From contig NZ_GL379770.1 in NCBI RefSeq assembly GCF_000143765.1, positions 2,010,903-2,074,902 of the forward strand: a stretch of 64,000 nucleotides of DNA, written 5' to 3'. The number at the start of each line of letters is the position of its first letter. The first letter of the stretch is position 1. The stretch is from Sphingobacterium spiritivorum ATCC 33861 (GTDB taxonomy: Bacteria; Bacteroidota; Bacteroidia; Sphingobacteriales; Sphingobacteriaceae). The translations under genes were made by a program, and so were the position numbers. This document shows, piece after piece, positions 46,954 to 55,938 of the stretch. A model generated the notes under the pieces. The model saw only the letters and a list, made by a program, of their open reading frames with translations, made no database searches and was not told the DNA's origin.

Positions 46954-47800
46954 TTTTTCTGTATTTATATCGGATATAGAATGCGGTAAGATTCATCAGG
47001 AAAACTACTACGACCAGTATCAAAGCTGTACCATAAGCAATAGGTCTGACTTCTTCGATAGCCTGATGCTGTGTGGACAGCATGTATAAATGGTAAGGTA
47101 AAGCCATGAATTCCTGATTCATGTAGCCGTTTGTTCCGTTTATGTAAAAAGCAGCTCCTGTAAACAGTATAGGTGCAGTCTCTCCTGCTGCACGGGACAG
47201 TGTAAGAACAACTCCTGTAAGTATTCCGGGCATAGCTGAAGGGAGTACAACATCTTTTATACATTCAAATTGAGTTGCCCCTACTCCCAAAGCACCTTCT
47301 CTTGTACTTTGCGGTATCCGCATCAAGGCTTCCTCTGTAGTCGTAATAATATAAGGCAACGACAGCAATCCCAATGTGAGTCCTGCAGCCATCAGAGAAG
47401 TTCCCATATTTAATGCCTGTACAAATAAAGCAAGCCCGAATAAACCATAAATAATGGAAGGGACACCCGAAAGATTACGGATAGCTGCGCGTATAAGGCG
47501 TGTCAACATATTGTCCTGTGCATATTCATTCAGATATATAGCACAGCAGATACCAAAAGGAATGGCGAATAAGGCTGTTATAAGCGTTAACAACACTGTT
47601 CCTATAATCGGCGATAAGATACCGCCCTTAGTCATTGCTTCCTTAGGCAATGTAGTTATAAAATCCCAGGACACTACACTGGCTCCTTTGGAAGCGATCT
47701 CCCAAAGAATAATCACCAGAAAAAGACAGACCAGTATGGTACTTCCAAGCAGTGTCCCCCACTCGATAATGGGTGTTAGCCTTTTTAATTTAAACCCCAT
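46946..47800 (-). CDS. pstA: Phosphate ABC transporter permease PstA
   Basis: The 284-residue inner-membrane permease has about six helices and the Pst EAA-type loop region TREGALGVGATQFECIKDVV. GVPSIIYGLFGLALFV is the conserved PstA stretch. With PstC it forms the channel for phosphate. It overlaps pstC by 11 bases and pstB by 8. Confidence 0.96.
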   Translation of the reverse strand: MGFKLKRLTPIIEWGTLLGSTILVCLFLVIILWEIASKGASVVSWDFITTLPKEAMTKGGILSPIIGTVLLTLITALFAIPFGICCAIYLNEYAQDNMLTRLIRAAIRNLSGVPSIIYGLFGLALFVQALNMGTSLMAAGLTLGLLSLPYIITTTEEALMRIPQSTREGALGVGATQFECIKDVVLPSAMPGILTGVVLTLSRAAGETAPILFTGAAFYINGTNGYMNQEFMALPYHLYMLSTQHQAIEEVRPIAYGTALILVVVVFLMNLTAFYIRYKYRKND

Positions 47801-48680
47801 GATATTTTCTAAATCGGTTTATAAAAAATTCGCCAACCAGATTGGCAATCATCGTCATAAAAAACAAAACTGTAGCAATAGCAAAAAGTCCAAAATAATG
47901 AGTCGTCTGATAAGGAACCTCTCCCATTTCTATGGCTATGGTTGCTGTAATCGTTTTCATTGAATCAAAGAATCCTGTCGGAAATGAAGATGCATTTCCT
48001 GTTGCCATCAGTACAGTCATCGTCTCTCCGATGGCTCGCCCAACTCCCAGCATTACAGCAGCAATAATTCCGGGTGCTGCCGCCGGAATCGTGATTTTTA
48101 TTAATGTCTGCCATTTATTTGCACCCATGGCATAGCTTGCTTCTTTATACGTCTTGGGAATGGCATGTATAGCATCTTCTGACACCGTAATAATAGTTGG
48201 TAATGCCATTATAGCCAGCAGGATAGCTCCGTTCAGTGCATTTAAACCGTTAGAGAGTCCGGCCAGTGAGGCGATCTCCGGACCTAAGACCACAATACCG
48301 AGAAAACCTATAACTACTGATGGAATAGCAGCCAGCATTTCGATAGTAGGCTTTAGAATATTTTTCACCCGCTCACTGGCATATTCGGAAATAAAGGCTG
48401 CCGTACAGATACCCAACGGAATGGCTATCGCCATCGCTCCAAAAGAGACCAGTGAAGTGCTGACGATAAGTGGCAGAATTCCATAAGCAGGATCATGTGC
48501 TGTAGGATTCCACTCCATTCCCGTAATAAAATCCAGCGGTTTGACATCTGCGAAAAAGGCAAATGCATTATAAATCAACATGAAGAAAATCCCGCCTAAA
48601 AGCGCTAAAACCAAGAAACCTGTAGATTTGAAGATAATCTTAAACAAATGATCTATTAATAGTCTTTTCTTAAATCTCAT
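47790..48680 (-). CDS. pstC: Phosphate ABC transporter permease PstC
   Basis: The 296-residue permease has six predicted helices. AAIPSVVIGFLGIVVLGP and the loop YKEASYAMGANKWQTLIKIT are PstC hallmarks, as is GVGRAIGETMTVLMATGNA. It starts 9 bp after pstS and runs 11 bases into pstA. Confidence 0.96.
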   Translation of the reverse strand: MRFKKRLLIDHLFKIIFKSTGFLVLALLGGIFFMLIYNAFAFFADVKPLDFITGMEWNPTAHDPAYGILPLIVSTSLVSFGAMAIAIPLGICTAAFISEYASERVKNILKPTIEMLAAIPSVVIGFLGIVVLGPEIASLAGLSNGLNALNGAILLAIMALPTIITVSEDAIHAIPKTYKEASYAMGANKWQTLIKITIPAAAPGIIAAVMLGVGRAIGETMTVLMATGNASSFPTGFFDSMKTITATIAIEMGEVPYQTTHYFGLFAIATVLFFMTMIANLVGEFFINRFRKYHGV

Positions 48681-48689
48681 ATTTTAACC

Positions 48690-49532
48690 TTATTCAATAA
48701 TGTAATATCCGGATGAACGGATGATAGCCTGTCCATCCCCGCTTTTTTCAAAATCGATAAAAGGCTTTACCTTTTCCCATGACTCTTCCAGAACAAACTG
48801 GTATAGCGGACGCTGAAAGTAGTATTGACGCGTATTGATTGCTTCCCTGTCCAGCGGTGAAACCGCTGCTTCATGTCGTGTTTTTTTGATTTTAAGGATC
48901 TTTACGGGCTGTGCGGCATCGTTCTCCTGAGAAATATATCCGGCTCCTACGTATCCTATTCCTGAACGGTCTACTTTGATTCCTTCTATAATCTGTGCAT
49001 TACCCGTCATTTCTTTTGCATTCGGACTAAATGAAATTTTGAGTTTCTTTTTGATAAACGAATAGGTTCCCGAGCTACTTTGTCTTCCGTAGATATTGAT
49101 AGGTAAGCTCTCACCAGTAAGTTCTTTCCAGTCCTTCATCTCTCCGCTCATAATCTTAGCCAACGTTGCTAAATCTATCTCATCCACTGGAAAATCTTTG
49201 TGTACGACAAATGCGGTAGCATCTTCAGCAAAAGTTAGGGTTCGCAATACGATCTTCCTGGATCGGAACAATTCTTCCTCTTCCTCTGTCAGCGGTCGGG
49301 AAGAATTAGCGATATCGGCCTGTCTGTTCATTAATGAAGCTATCCCAAGACCGGATCCTCCTCCTGAAATAGCAATATGGAAGTCTTTATCTTTTTCTGA
49401 ATAGCGCTCCGCTAATATGACAGCCAGATTTACTTCTGTATCGGACCCTTTCATTTTGATGGTCTTGTCTCTGTTTTGACAAGAAGCAAAAATAGCCACT
49501 GAAAAAATCCAAACGATTAATTTTAATTTCAT
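48690..49532 (-). CDS. pstS: Phosphate-binding lipoprotein PstS
   Basis: The 280-residue lipoprotein (signal and lipobox IFSVAIFASC) delivers phosphate to PstCA. GSDTEVNLAVILAERY, HIAISGGGSGLGIASLMN and IYGRQSSSGTYSF are PstS-type binding loops, and ...GIGYVGAGYISQEN is the family's late motif. It heads the operon. The best promoter box, TAACTTTG at 49547-49540, ends only 7 bp before the ATG, so the leader may be absent or extremely short. A divergent cupin gene shares the intergenic region. Regulation by phosphate is expected from the family, but no PHO box of the proteobacterial type is seen. Confidence 0.95.
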   Translation of the reverse strand: MKLKLIVWIFSVAIFASCQNRDKTIKMKGSDTEVNLAVILAERYSEKDKDFHIAISGGGSGLGIASLMNRQADIANSSRPLTEEEEELFRSRKIVLRTLTFAEDATAFVVHKDFPVDEIDLATLAKIMSGEMKDWKELTGESLPINIYGRQSSSGTYSFIKKKLKISFSPNAKEMTGNAQIIEGIKVDRSGIGYVGAGYISQENDAAQPVKILKIKKTRHEAAVSPLDREAINTRQYYFQRPLYQFVLEESWEKVKPFIDFEKSGDGQAIIRSSGYYIIE

Positions 49533-49539
49533 CTGTAGC

Positions 49540-49567
49540 CAAAGTTAACTATCCAGTATATCTCCAA
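49540..49567 (-). promoter_or_regulatory. Promoter of pstSCAB
   Basis: TTG (49567-49565), 17 bp, then TAACTTTG (49547-49540) on the minus strand: the same layout as before POT 2. It ends 7 bp from the pstS ATG. Confidence 0.5.
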
Positions 49568-49657
49568 TGTTAATAAAACTTGAATTTAACATGAATAAAG
49601 AATTAGTTTTCATTGACTTAAAAAGCCACAGATACGGCTGATGGATATTAAAGACTC

Positions 49658-49685
49658 TTGCATACTTATCCAATACTTATATTTG
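49658..49685 (+). promoter_or_regulatory. Promoter of cupin gene at 49716
   Basis: TTG (49658-49660), a 17-bp spacer and TATATTTG (49678-49685), a full TAnnTTTG match, 30 bp before the ATG at 49716. Confidence 0.6.
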
Positions 49686-49715
49686 CCTCTATATATTAAT
49701 CTCAGGAATTTCACA

Positions 49716-50054
49716 ATGGAACAGCATTCACCCAATTTTCAGTTTGACAACCATACAGAATGGGAAGATCTCGGACAAGGTGTCCGCCGTAAAGTCTTTG
49801 GCTACAACGACCAACTGATGCTTGTCAAAGTTAGGTTTGATAAAGGTGCTACAGGTACTTTGCACAGACATCCGCATGTACAGACCTCTTTTGTAAGCGA
49901 AGGATCATTTAAATACAGTATAGATGGAGAGGAAAAAATCTTGAATAAGGGAGATGCCTGCCTAGTTCCATCCAATGCACTACATGGATGCGAGTGTCTG
50001 GAGTCGGGTGAACTTATTGACTCATTCGCTCCCTACCGGGAAGATTTTTTATAA
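49716..50054 (+). CDS. Small single-domain cupin
   Basis: The 112-residue protein is a minimal cupin barrel: motif 1 GATGTLHRHPHVQTSFVSEG (His ligands and a Gly-rich turn) and motif 2 GDACLVPSNALHGCECLE. It has no signal peptide. The start was set at the ATG at 49716, since the frame further upstream runs across the promoter. It resembles small cupins often linked to uronate or pectin breakdown (KdgF-like), but the link is not proven here. It is a single-gene unit, divergent from pstS. Confidence 0.88.
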   Translation: MEQHSPNFQFDNHTEWEDLGQGVRRKVFGYNDQLMLVKVRFDKGATGTLHRHPHVQTSFVSEGSFKYSIDGEEKILNKGDACLVPSNALHGCECLESGELIDSFAPYREDFL

Positions 50055-50345
50055 TATAGGTGTCCCTGATCTAAATAACGGCCATTACGTATTTTTTGTG
50101 CTTATACAGCAAACTTTATTCATTTCTTAAAAACAAAAAAGTGAAACGAATTGTTAGTACAACATATTTGACTAATTATCTGACCACAAGTCTCATTCGA
50201 AAATAACATAAAACAAAAGGGAAAATTATTTCCTATCGGTGGTATCATGGCATCCTTTTTGAATAGAAGGAACAGAATTACAACTTTTTGTAGCAAGATA
50301 TGCTACAGATAGAATAAAAATATTTTTTACAACAAATACTTTAAT

Positions 50346-51155
50346 ATGAAAAGTACAATAGTAATGAGCATAATCGCGATCTCCATGAGTTTGAGTAGCT
50401 GTGGAGTATTTCAGAAAGGTGGCAAAAAAATGGATAAAACAGAAACATCATCATCTGAAGTAATTACCGGAAAGAAATGGAAACTGATTGAATTAAACGG
50501 CAAACCTGTCGCTGATAAAGTCAACGGAAAAGAACCTTTCCTGGAATTGGATGCCAGTGAAAAACGTTACAGTGCAAGTGGAGGTTGTAATGGTATTGGT
50601 GGTAATTTCACGTTATCAGCGAATAACCGTATCAGCTTTGCTCAAGGTATGTCCACGATGATGGCATGTCCTGATATGACGATTGAACAGGGATTATCAC
50701 GTGTATTTACAACTGTAGATAATTATACGGTAAAAGACGGGATTCTTTCTTTAAATAAAGCACGCATGGCACCCTTAGCGAAATTCCAGGAAGTAAAAGA
50801 AGGAAGTTCTTCCAAAGAACAGGCTCTGAACGGAACATGGGAGCTGGATTATATTTCAGGACCCCGCATTGCATTTGACGGTCTGTATCCAAATAAAAAA
50901 CCGACTATCACATTTGATACAGCGAACAAAAAAGCAAATGGTAACAGCAGTTGCAACAACTACAATACCAGTATTAAAATAGAAGGCGGAAACCTTCACT
51001 TCGGTCCTGTAGCATCAACCAAGATGGCTTGTCAGGGAAGTGGTGAGTCTGTGTATTTTAAAACATTAGAAACCATTACCAACTACGATATTCAGGATAA
51101 TACCCTGCATCTGATTATGGGAGATATTGCAGTAATGCGCTTTCATAAAAAGTAA
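50346..51155 (+). CDS. Lipoprotein with two META domains
   Basis: The 269-residue protein carries a lipoprotein signal ending SLSSC and then two META (HslJ-like) domains, about residues 45-145 and 165-268. Each begins with a Trp-containing start (KKWKLIELNGKPV; LNGTWELDYISGP) and has a cysteine pair: GGCNGIGG with MMACPD, then SSCNNYN with MACQG, probably disulfide-bonded. META proteins of the HslJ type are linked in E. coli to novobiocin resistance and heat shock; the role here is unknown. It ends before a strong terminator. I found no clear promoter box in the 291-bp gap upstream. Confidence 0.9.
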   Translation: MKSTIVMSIIAISMSLSSCGVFQKGGKKMDKTETSSSEVITGKKWKLIELNGKPVADKVNGKEPFLELDASEKRYSASGGCNGIGGNFTLSANNRISFAQGMSTMMACPDMTIEQGLSRVFTTVDNYTVKDGILSLNKARMAPLAKFQEVKEGSSSKEQALNGTWELDYISGPRIAFDGLYPNKKPTITFDTANKKANGNSSCNNYNTSIKIEGGNLHFGPVASTKMACQGSGESVYFKTLETITNYDIQDNTLHLIMGDIAVMRFHKK

Positions 51156-51180
51156 TAATAAAACAAAACTCATAAAAAAA

Positions 51181-51212
51181 AGGCTATCCAAAAAAATTTG
51201 GATAGCCTTTTT
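51181..51212 (+). terminator. Rho-independent terminator of the META lipoprotein gene
   Basis: AGGCTATCCAAA and TTTGGATAGCCT form a perfect 12-bp stem with a 4-base loop, followed by a short T run, 25 bp past the stop. Confidence 0.9.
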
Positions 51213-51297
51213 CATTCTAATCCAATTCTCCTCTTCTTTTTAAAGAGAATTTGTTCAGACTCATAGGAAGAGTTAGGGAGAGGTTCTGAACTTGTAG

Positions 51298-51725
51298 TAT
51301 CAACCTCTATGCCCTTCGGGCATCTCTCCTTTAAAAGGAGAGATTGGTTATAACAACGCTTATACAGGAATCGTTGTCTCTCTCTAACATTTTCCCTTTC
51401 TAATAACCTTCTAAACTTTATCACCCTTATCAACTTCTTTCTAAGCCTTTCTCCAGAAAAAGGAAAGATAAGTTCTAATAACACGTATACAGGAGTCCTT
51501 GTCTCCCTCTAACATTCTCCCTTTATAACCTATTAAACTTTATCAACCCTATCAACCTCTCTGCCTTCGGGCATCTCTCCTTTAAAAAAGGAGAGAATTG
51601 TAATAGCAACAGGTATACAGGAGTTATTGTCTTTCTCTGACTTTATCTATTCAAACCTTATCAACCCTATCAACTTCTTTCCAAACCTCTCTCCCGATAA
51701 ATCGACATCTCTCCTATTCATCATA
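51298..51725. repeat. Degenerate ~120-bp tandem repeat, three units and a fragment
   Basis: Units start at 51298, 51428, 51550 and 51668 (130, 122, 118 bp and a partial). Each opens with TATCAAC(C/T)TCT and closes with TTATCA(A)CCCT; the middle shares TATACAGGA, TTGTCT and CTCTAAC- or TCTGAC-like blocks. Units 1 and 3 carry a small TGCC(C)TTCGGGCA hairpin and a longer palindrome, TCTCTCCTTTAAAAGGAGAGA (51323-51343) and CTCTCC(T3A6)GGAGAG (51575-51595). Upstream DNA at 51226-51297 contains a further eroded palindrome. No credible gene is present; the array sits just before the promoter of the TonB receptor operon. Confidence 0.8.
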
Positions 51726-51792
51726 AAAATGTCATAGTCCTATTTACCAGGTTTTTTATTTAGATTATTTCTAAACAAAAGGCAATTATGCT

Positions 51793-51800
51793 TATATTTG
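51793..51800 (+). promoter_or_regulatory. -7 box of the TonB/C25 operon
   Basis: TATATTTG is a full TAnnTTTG match, 70 bp before the receptor ATG at 51871. No TTG box is seen at the right distance. Confidence 0.5.
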
Positions 51801-51870
51801 CCGAAACATCAACCAACATGTGCATCAACAGGCACTCACTATTAACTTACATCCTGATTTATCAGCCAAT

Positions 51871-54648
51871 ATGAAAAAACTATTACTTTTTTCTACCTTG
51901 CTGTCTTTCAATAGCCTGTTTGTCCTGCCACTAGAAGCTCAACAAGCTGCAGGACAACAACAAAAAAGGACACAGACCAGTAACCAACAAGACCTCAGGG
52001 GCCATGTTGGACAATTAAAAGACCGTAGCCCATTGCCGGGTGCTACAGTACAGATTCTCGAACTCGGTTTATTCACCAAGACCGATGCTTCCGGAAATTT
52101 CAGTTTCTCTAAAATACCTAATGGTAAATACACCATTCAGGTTCAGTTTTTAGGTATGCTTGAAGAAGAGGTACAGATAACATTACCATCTGGTCCGCTT
52201 CAGTTTTTACTAAAAGAAAACAGCATTACCCTTAAGGATGTTGTTGTCATTGCTAAAGAACAACGTAAAGATGGGGCCACATCTACCGTTATTTCCCGTA
52301 AGGCGATCGAGCATATGCAGGCAACACATCTGGGTGAAGTTCTCCAACTCCTGCCGGGAGCTGTGGTAACCAATCCTGATTTTACAAATGTCAATAAAAC
52401 CAGTATACGCCAGTACACAGGTGACAGGGCTTATTCGGGACAGAATACAAGCTCTTTGGGAACTTCGGTAATTATCAACGGCGCACCGCTGTCTAACAAT
52501 GCCAATTTACAGGCCATGAACACCGTTACATCAGGTGTATTGGCGGCTTTCTCAACTTCCAGCGGAATGGGGACCGACATGCGTCAGCTTTCTGCAGATA
52601 ACATTGAATCTGTGGAAGTTATCCGGGGCATACCTTCAGTAGAATATGGTGATCTGACCTCCGGAGCTGTACTGGTCACCACCAAAGCAGGGAAAGAACC
52701 GTTACAGGTAAAAGCCCGTATCAATCCAAAACTGACTCAATTCTGGGCAGGACAAGGTTTTAATCTGGGAGAACGCAGTGGGAATCTCTTTGTCGATCTG
52801 GACTTTACAAAAGCCTATGATAAGCAGATCACTGCCTACTCTGCTTATGAGCGTATGAAAGGGACAGCTCAATACACCAATACCTTCGGCCAAGACAGAC
52901 CGCTGTACACAAACACCACTTTTTCTTTTGGCACCAATCTGGATGATACGAAAGTAGATCCGGATTATCAGGCAGAGCAGGTCATTAACAAAGCACAAAA
53001 CTACAATTACGAATTCGCGACTACCGGTAAATGGAACCTGGACCAACGTTTTGCCCGTAATATTAACTATACCCTTTCGGCCAACTATGCCTTTCAAAAG
53101 GGCTATCAACAAAGATTACAGACTCTGAGTGTCTCGGCAGTAAGTCAGGCTACCGAAGATATTACACAAGAGGTTAGTTATCTGCCTTCTACTTTTCTGA
53201 ATCAGTTGTGGATAGAAGGGAAACCTTTGAATATTTTTGCCAGGTTGTCGGATAACTTCTATTTCAAGACAGGATCCGGTACACACCGTATCCTGTTAGG
53301 AGGAGATTATCGTCTGGATGCAAATTATGGTGCGGGAAGAACCATTGACCCGAACAACCCTTACCGTACCTCCGATCCTTTCGGTTTCAGACCCCGGGCT
53401 TTCAAAGATATTCCTGCTCTTCACCAAATGGGATTATACCTTGAAGACCGTTATTCTATGCAAATCGCAGATCGCAATCTCCATATTCAGGCGGGTCTGC
53501 GCTGGGATCAGGTACAACCCTTTACAGATAACACCTTATCGGCTTTGTCACCCCGAATCAATGCTTCTTTCGAAATTATTAAAAATCTGACCTTAAGAGG
53601 AGGCTATGGTATTACCGCCAAATCACCAACTCTGCTTTATCTATACCCTGACCGGGCATATTATGACGCTTTCAGTCTCAACTATTATAAGGAAAACCCT
53701 GCCGAAGCTCTTGCTCTTGTCACAACCCGCGTTTTTGATACCGCTAATCCGGATTTGAAAATGACAAAAACCAGCAAGAAGGAAATCGGTCTGGATTTTT
53801 TCAGCGGTAAAAGACGTTTTTCTGTAAACGGATATTACGAACAGACAAAAAACGGATATGAGATGAATACCAATCTGAATAGTGTCCAATTTGTAGGCAT
53901 ACCTATCTATACGGTACAATCTGCTCCGGCAGGAAGCAAACCGATCCTGAGTCCTGATGTAACCACTTCTACATTTGTAGCGACATACAGTTCTCCAAGC
54001 AACAATAATGACATTCTGAATAAAGGTGTAGAATTTGATTTTGACTTCGGGAGATTTGATAACATCCGTACTTCTTTTGTACTGAACGGAGCCTATCTTT
54101 CTACAAAATCAATGAGCAACACTCCTTATATTTTGTTGCAGAATGTGGCCAGTCAAACTCCTACCCGTATAGGTGTGTTTGAAGCCAGAGGAATGGAACA
54201 GCATCGTTTCGTAACGACATTAAGAGCTGTCCATAATATTCCTGAACTGCGTTTTATTATCTCAGCCTCAGCACAGACCATCTGGAAGGATCAACATAAA
54301 TTTGTCAACTATTCCAGTATTCCTACAGGTTACATACCCGTTGGACAAGCCGGCAGTACTGCACAGATCATCAACTTTACAGAAGCAGAACGCAATGCTA
54401 TTACTGAAGCGGACAGAGATATCTATCTCAGTCTGAATGACGGATATTATAAAAGTGAAAGCTGGAAACCACTTTGGTTATTTAATGTCAAACTGACTAA
54501 AGAGTTTGCTAATAATATGGGCTTTTCTTTCTATGCAAACAATGTATTTAATCACAGACCTTTGGAAGCAAGCTCCCGTTATCCGCAGGAATACAGTAAG
54601 CGTAATATCCCAATGTTTTACGGAACGGAAATTTCCATCAAATTCTAA
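51871..54648 (+). CDS. TonB-dependent outer-membrane receptor with carboxypeptidase-like regulatory domain
   Basis: The 925-residue protein begins with a signal peptide (LLLFSTLLSFNSLFVLPLEA), then a carboxypeptidase-D regulatory-like beta domain (LPGATVQILELGLFTKTDAS, residues about 50-120), the plug (ISRKAIEHMQATHLGEVLQL ... VEVIRGIPSVEYGDLTSGAV) and a barrel ending MFYGTEISIKF. It lacks the SusC hallmark and is not followed by SusD, so it is a general TonB receptor rather than a SusCD barrel. The start was set at the ATG at 51871, in front of the signal peptide; the frame extends to 51820. It leads a four-gene run with a lipoprotein, a second barrel protein and a cysteine peptidase. The ligand (peptide, metal complex or heme) is unknown. 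Confidence 0.93.
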   Translation: MKKLLLFSTLLSFNSLFVLPLEAQQAAGQQQKRTQTSNQQDLRGHVGQLKDRSPLPGATVQILELGLFTKTDASGNFSFSKIPNGKYTIQVQFLGMLEEEVQITLPSGPLQFLLKENSITLKDVVVIAKEQRKDGATSTVISRKAIEHMQATHLGEVLQLLPGAVVTNPDFTNVNKTSIRQYTGDRAYSGQNTSSLGTSVIINGAPLSNNANLQAMNTVTSGVLAAFSTSSGMGTDMRQLSADNIESVEVIRGIPSVEYGDLTSGAVLVTTKAGKEPLQVKARINPKLTQFWAGQGFNLGERSGNLFVDLDFTKAYDKQITAYSAYERMKGTAQYTNTFGQDRPLYTNTTFSFGTNLDDTKVDPDYQAEQVINKAQNYNYEFATTGKWNLDQRFARNINYTLSANYAFQKGYQQRLQTLSVSAVSQATEDITQEVSYLPSTFLNQLWIEGKPLNIFARLSDNFYFKTGSGTHRILLGGDYRLDANYGAGRTIDPNNPYRTSDPFGFRPRAFKDIPALHQMGLYLEDRYSMQIADRNLHIQAGLRWDQVQPFTDNTLSALSPRINASFEIIKNLTLRGGYGITAKSPTLLYLYPDRAYYDAFSLNYYKENPAEALALVTTRVFDTANPDLKMTKTSKKEIGLDFFSGKRRFSVNGYYEQTKNGYEMNTNLNSVQFVGIPIYTVQSAPAGSKPILSPDVTTSTFVATYSSPSNNNDILNKGVEFDFDFGRFDNIRTSFVLNGAYLSTKSMSNTPYILLQNVASQTPTRIGVFEARGMEQHRFVTTLRAVHNIPELRFIISASAQTIWKDQHKFVNYSSIPTGYIPVGQAGSTAQIINFTEAERNAITEADRDIYLSLNDGYYKSESWKPLWLFNVKLTKEFANNMGFSFYANNVFNHRPLEASSRYPQEYSKRNIPMFYGTEISIKF

Positions 54649-54731
54649 CCGACATGAAAACAAGCGTATCCATTCCACACATCAAACCTTTCTCATCTCA
54701 GGCAGATGATCAGAAAACAACATATAAACGC

Positions 54732-55937
54732 ATGAAAACTAAAAGTATATTAATCCTTTTAGCGGTATTCAGCATCTTTACCGCCTGTCGTAAAGATTAC
54801 TATGCCTATACAACAGTAGATTACAGTTTTACAATTCAGTATCCCGAAGAGTATAGTAAACAACTTGCGGATAGTGTCAAAATCAATCTTAAGAATACTA
54901 TTACAGGGGCGACACAGGAATTTGTATCCGATGCTCAGGGACGTGTCTCTGCAAAGGGCATTACACCGGGTGTATATACAGTCACAGCAAGTAAGCAGGT
55001 TACAGCAGAAGAGGCAGAACAACTGGTGGGAATACGTGAAGAAATCTTCTGTAATGGAAGCATCCCCACACTTCGTATCACCGAATCGGCGAACAGTGAA
55101 ATTCGCTTAGTTGGCAGTCAGGCAGGAGGATTTGTGATCAAAGAGTTCTATTATGCGGGCTCCAAGACTCCTTCCGGTACAAATTACCTGTATGACGGTT
55201 TTATCGAAATTTATAACAACAGTACCGGAGATCTGTATGCAGACAGCCTTGTTATCGGAAATACCAAATCTGCTTCAGCTACAGTTTATGGTTTTCTACC
55301 GGATAAAAACAATGTATATCTTGCACAGGCCTGGATGATCCCGGGTAACGGTACACAACATCTGGTCAGACCGGGCGAATCTGTGGTCATCGCCATCACC
55401 GCAATCAATCACAAGACGGATCCCAACGGCAATCCTAATTCACCGGCCAATCTGGGAAAGGGTATTGCTGATTTTGAAACGTATTTTAATCCTACCGGAA
55501 CCAATACCCGTGACACCGACAACCCGGATGTACCTAATATGATCCACCAGTTTGCGAACACAACAGCAGGCTTTGACTGGAATATCGGTATAAACGGAGC
55601 CGGACTTATTCTGTTCAGAGACAGTCAGGTCGCCGGTTATCAGACCCTTACAGAACCCAATGTCAGTGGAACTACCCGCTATCTGCAGGTACCTGTAAAA
55701 GCTATATTGGATGGAGTAGACTGTGTAGGCAATTCGACCATTACAATTGATAAAAAGAGAATACCCGAGACAGTAGATGCCGGACTTACCTTCGTCGGAT
55801 CCACTTATTCAGGTAAATCTGTTATCCGTAAAGTAAAAAGCAGAATCAATAACAGAGCTGTTTTGATGGATAGCAATAACTCCTCCGCAGATTTTATAGT
55901 AAATGATAACCCCACTCCCAAAACAATAGCACAGTAA
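54732..55937 (+). CDS. DUF4876-type lipoprotein
   Basis: The 401-residue protein has a lipoprotein signal (ILILLAVFSIFTAC) and no membrane helix afterwards. An N-terminal beta domain (YSFTIQYPEEYSKQLADSVK ... GITPGVYTVTASKQV) looks Ig- or carboxypeptidase-regulatory-like; the rest (FVIKEFYYAGSKTPSG, FIEIYNNSTGDLYADSLVIG) fits the DUF4876 proteins found beside TonB receptors in Bacteroidota. The start was set at 54732 because it puts the lipobox Cys at residue 19; an in-frame ATG at 54654, 5 bp past the receptor stop, would add 26 residues before the signal. It is a likely surface partner of the receptor. The ligand is unknown. Confidence 0.82.
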   Translation: MKTKSILILLAVFSIFTACRKDYYAYTTVDYSFTIQYPEEYSKQLADSVKINLKNTITGATQEFVSDAQGRVSAKGITPGVYTVTASKQVTAEEAEQLVGIREEIFCNGSIPTLRITESANSEIRLVGSQAGGFVIKEFYYAGSKTPSGTNYLYDGFIEIYNNSTGDLYADSLVIGNTKSASATVYGFLPDKNNVYLAQAWMIPGNGTQHLVRPGESVVIAITAINHKTDPNGNPNSPANLGKGIADFETYFNPTGTNTRDTDNPDVPNMIHQFANTTAGFDWNIGINGAGLILFRDSQVAGYQTLTEPNVSGTTRYLQVPVKAILDGVDCVGNSTITIDKKRIPETVDAGLTFVGSTYSGKSVIRKVKSRINNRAVLMDSNNSSADFIVNDNPTPKTIAQ

Positions 55938-55938
55938 T

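Noticed and set aside
51212..51484. Minus-strand 90-residue frame across the tandem repeats
   Set aside because: It is formed by the repeat palindromes and is rich in Arg, Lys and Glu from GA-rich DNA; no gene-like signals.
51298..51725. CRISPR array
   Set aside because: Units are about 120 bp, degenerate along their whole length, without short identical repeats and unique spacers, and no cas genes are near.
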